This document shows, one piece after another, positions 62,076 to 64,000 of a DNA stretch of 64,000 bases. The stretch is from Mycobacteriaceae bacterium (GTDB taxonomy: Bacteria; Pseudomonadota; Gammaproteobacteria; Burkholderiales; Burkholderiaceae_D). A program made the translations under genes and the position numbers. Below the pieces are notes generated by a model. That model had not been told where the DNA came from. It did no database searches and saw only the letters and a program-made list of their open reading frames with translations. How positions within the stretch are numbered: the stretch's first letter is position 1; each line of letters opens with the position of its first letter. The stretch is from positions 41,320 through 105,319 of the forward strand of contig CAJCHO010000058.1 of assembly GCA_903970145.1 (NCBI GenBank). Reading direction: 5' to 3'.

Positions 62076-63938
62076 ATGACCCCCTTGCAACCGCAGTCCA
62101 GCGTCCCGGATCAAAGCGCGTCCGAGGCGCGGCCGATCCAGCCGCTGCCGGACGAGTTGATCAGCCAGATTGCCGCCGGCGAGGTGGTCGAGCGTCCCGC
62201 GTCGGTGGTCAAGGAATTGCTCGAAAACGCGCTCGACGCCGGCGCCAGCCGGATCGAAGTCAAGCTCGAGAGCGGCGGCGTCAAGCGCATCTATGTCGCC
62301 GACGATGGTCAGGGCATAGCGGCCGAACAATTGCCCCTGGCGCTCGCGCGTCACGCCACTTCCAAGATAACGAGCCTCGCCGAACTCGAGAGCGTCGCCA
62401 CGCTTGGTTTTCGTGGTGAGGCACTCGCCTCGATTGCCTCGGTGTCCGAACTCGTGCTGACGAGCCGCGTGCGCGGCGCGGCCCACGCCTGGCGCCTCGA
62501 CAATCTTGGGACCGGTGGAAGCGTCGTGCCGGCGTCAGGTGCCCCGGGGACGACGCTCGATGTGCGCGAGATCTACTTCAATACGCCGGCGCGCCGCAAA
62601 TTTCTCAAGACCCAGCAGACCGAGCTTTCGCATTGCCAGGATGTGTTCAGGCGCATGGCGCTTGCGCGACCGGATGTCGCCTTTTCGCTGTCCCACGACG
62701 GACGTGTGCTCGAACATCTCAATGGCACCTCGAGCGGCGAGCGGGTCCTGCAGATTCTCGGATCGGAATTCGCCAATGCGCATCTTGGCCTCGAGGTTCA
62801 GGCCGGCGAGGGCCTGACCGGCGTGCGCCTGACTGGCTTTCTCGGCCTGCCAACCGCCGCACGCGGCAGCGCCGCCGCGCAATATTTTTTCGTCAACGGG
62901 CGCTTCGTGCGCGACAAGCTGCTCACGCATGCGATGCGCGCGGCCTACCAGGACGTGCTGCATGGCGACCGCCATCCGGCCTACGTCGTCTATCTCACGC
63001 TCGATCCGCGCCAGGTGGACGTCAACGTGCACCCTTCGAAGGTCGAGGTCCGGTTTCGCGAGTCGCGCGGCATCCACCAGTTCGTCATGCACGCGGTCCA
63101 GCAGGCGCTGGGTCAGGGCGGTGGCGCGCGCGTAACCCAGGCGCCAGCGGCGCAAAACCCGACGAGTCTCGCCGAGCTCGCGCAATGGCGCCAGCAGTTT
63201 CCTCTGCAACTGGCGCAGCGCGCTGCCCCCTTTGCCCTGGACCGGGCGGAGTCAGGCGGCTCTTATGCACCGCCTGTCCAGCACTTGTCCACCGTCTATC
63301 CACAGGCTTATGCACAGTCACCGGCCTCGACGCCCGATGCAGACGCGAAAGAGCAATTTCCACTAGGTTTTGCTCTGGCCCAGCTCCATGGGATCTTCGT
63401 GCTCGCCCAGAACGCCCAGGGCTTGGTGCTGGTCGACATGCACGCCGCGCACGAGAGAATTCTCTATGAGCGGCTCAAGGATGGCCTTGACACCCACGCC
63501 TGCGCGACCCAGCAGCTGCTCATCCCGGTAACCTTTAACGCGGATGCGCGCGAGATCGATTGCGCCCTACAGGGTGAGTCAACGCTTGCAGCGCTGGGTT
63601 TTGAAATCCGTGCGGTGTCGCCGACCGCATTGGCGGTGCGCGCCGTGCCGGCGCTCTTGGCTGACGCCGATGTTGCGGCGCTGGCGCGCGCGGTGCTGCG
63701 TGACCTCGAACAGTTTGGCGCATCACGCCTGCTCACCGAGCATCGCAATGAGCTGCTCTCGACCATGGCCTGCCACAGCGCCGTGCGCGCCAATCGCCAC
63801 CTCACCATCGACGAGATGAACGCCCTGTTGCGCCAGATGGAAGCCACCGAAAGGGGCGACCAGTGCAATCACGGTCGACCCACCTGGCAGCAATTCTCGC
63901 TGGCCGACCTGGACCGGCTTTTCATGCGCGGGCGCTAG
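62076..63938 (+). CDS. mutL: DNA mismatch repair protein MutL
   Basis: A 620-residue GHKL ATPase coordinating MutS and MutH-type steps. N-terminal motifs: LISQIAAGEVVERPASVVKELLENALDAGA, ADDGQGI and TLGFRGEALASIASV. The C-terminal part has the dimerisation region with VDMHAAHERILYERL; near the end is NHGRPT. The first 20 residues are a non-conserved leader. It is divergent from the DedA gene. A strong hairpin follows the stop. Confidence 0.96.
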   Translation: MTPLQPQSSVPDQSASEARPIQPLPDELISQIAAGEVVERPASVVKELLENALDAGASRIEVKLESGGVKRIYVADDGQGIAAEQLPLALARHATSKITSLAELESVATLGFRGEALASIASVSELVLTSRVRGAAHAWRLDNLGTGGSVVPASGAPGTTLDVREIYFNTPARRKFLKTQQTELSHCQDVFRRMALARPDVAFSLSHDGRVLEHLNGTSSGERVLQILGSEFANAHLGLEVQAGEGLTGVRLTGFLGLPTAARGSAAAQYFFVNGRFVRDKLLTHAMRAAYQDVLHGDRHPAYVVYLTLDPRQVDVNVHPSKVEVRFRESRGIHQFVMHAVQQALGQGGGARVTQAPAAQNPTSLAELAQWRQQFPLQLAQRAAPFALDRAESGGSYAPPVQHLSTVYPQAYAQSPASTPDADAKEQFPLGFALAQLHGIFVLAQNAQGLVLVDMHAAHERILYERLKDGLDTHACATQQLLIPVTFNADAREIDCALQGESTLAALGFEIRAVSPTALAVRAVPALLADADVAALARAVLRDLEQFGASRLLTEHRNELLSTMACHSAVRANRHLTIDEMNALLRQMEATERGDQCNHGRPTWQQFSLADLDRLFMRGR

Positions 63939-63957
63939 CGCCGCGAAGACGCGGCGC
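63938..63957 (+). terminator. Terminator-like hairpin after mutL
   Basis: GCGCCGCG (63938-63945) pairs perfectly with CGCGGCGC (63950-63957) around an AAGA loop, starting on the last base of the mutL stop. There is no T-run, but it is the only candidate before the window ends at 64000; the remaining 43 bases show no recognisable gene. Confidence 0.4.
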
Positions 63958-64000
63958 ACCACCATGCAGAGGAGCCAGACCCCACCGCCGGCGCGGCCGG

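Noticed and set aside
63939..64000. Possible C terminus of a leftward gene after mutL
   Set aside because: One minus-strand frame gives a hydrophobic stretch, but it runs on through mutL; there is too little sequence to support a gene.
1..64000. tRNA, rRNA, CRISPR or riboswitch elements
   Set aside because: All gaps are under 300 bases; no cloverleaf with a conserved T-arm, no spaced repeats and no recognisable riboswitch core were seen by eye. A tRNAscan and Rfam search would settle this.

Overview
The window is a compact, high-GC, chromosomal stretch with almost no spacer DNA; the longest gene-free gap is 294 bases. Gene content and neighbourhoods point to a betaproteobacterium of Burkholderiales type: DUF2782-thrB-BPSS1780-type membrane protein, leuS-lptE-holA-proA, queG/tsaE-amiC, a GcvA-like LysR divergent from a DUF2917 gene, pilT-pilU and oxyR-dps. 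The genus cannot be told from the sequence alone. No tRNA, rRNA, CRISPR array, insertion sequence or prophage was seen.

Layout. 1-4705: the tail of a probable chromate-transporter-like membrane gene, then two YceI proteins with a cytochrome b561, then polA. 4706-11790: a LOG-family protein, DUF2782, thrB, a membrane protein, uvrD and two FecR-domain proteins that converge on each other. 11978-19812: leuS-lptE-holA-proA-hemJ-isomerase-rlmL, a tight rightward operon. 19856-25661: small accessory genes, including a ClpP-like protease, an isochorismatase-type hydrolase, a LysR/DUF2917 pair, an acetyltransferase, a short-chain dehydrogenase and a glutathione peroxidase. 25688-33345: pilU/pilT, yggS-proC, ubiA, a flavoprotein, dps and oxyR. 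33399-43481: rlmK, tsaD, a cupin, ohr, plsY, xerD, ogt, an AEC transporter, queG, tsaE and amiC.

The accessory highlight is 44559-61316, a rightward run of about 18 tightly coupled genes that forms an aryl polyene (APE) pigment cluster. Its genes follow the order of the published ape nomenclature from apeC to apeR: chain-length factor, acyltransferase, two acyl carrier proteins, membrane protein, a fused acyl-ACP ligase/dehydratase, a glycosyltransferase and a separate acyltransferase, thioesterase, LolA-like carrier, MMPL exporter, a flavin-dependent halogenase-like enzyme, a DUF3261 lipoprotein, ketosynthase, dehydratase, ketoreductase and second ketosynthase. It ends with its own phosphopantetheinyl transferase and a MipA/OmpV outer-membrane protein. 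The proposed logic: a ligase loads an aromatic acid on an ACP, the type II ketosynthase/reductase/dehydratase set extends it to a polyene, a halogenase-like enzyme may halogenate it, and acyltransferase/glycosyltransferase/LolA/MMPL proteins attach and move the lipid pigment to the outer membrane. No ammonia-lyase or aryl methyltransferase lies in the cluster, so the aromatic starter must come from elsewhere. A polysaccharide deacetylase is divergent from it.

61313-63938 returns to housekeeping genes (DedA protein and mutL).
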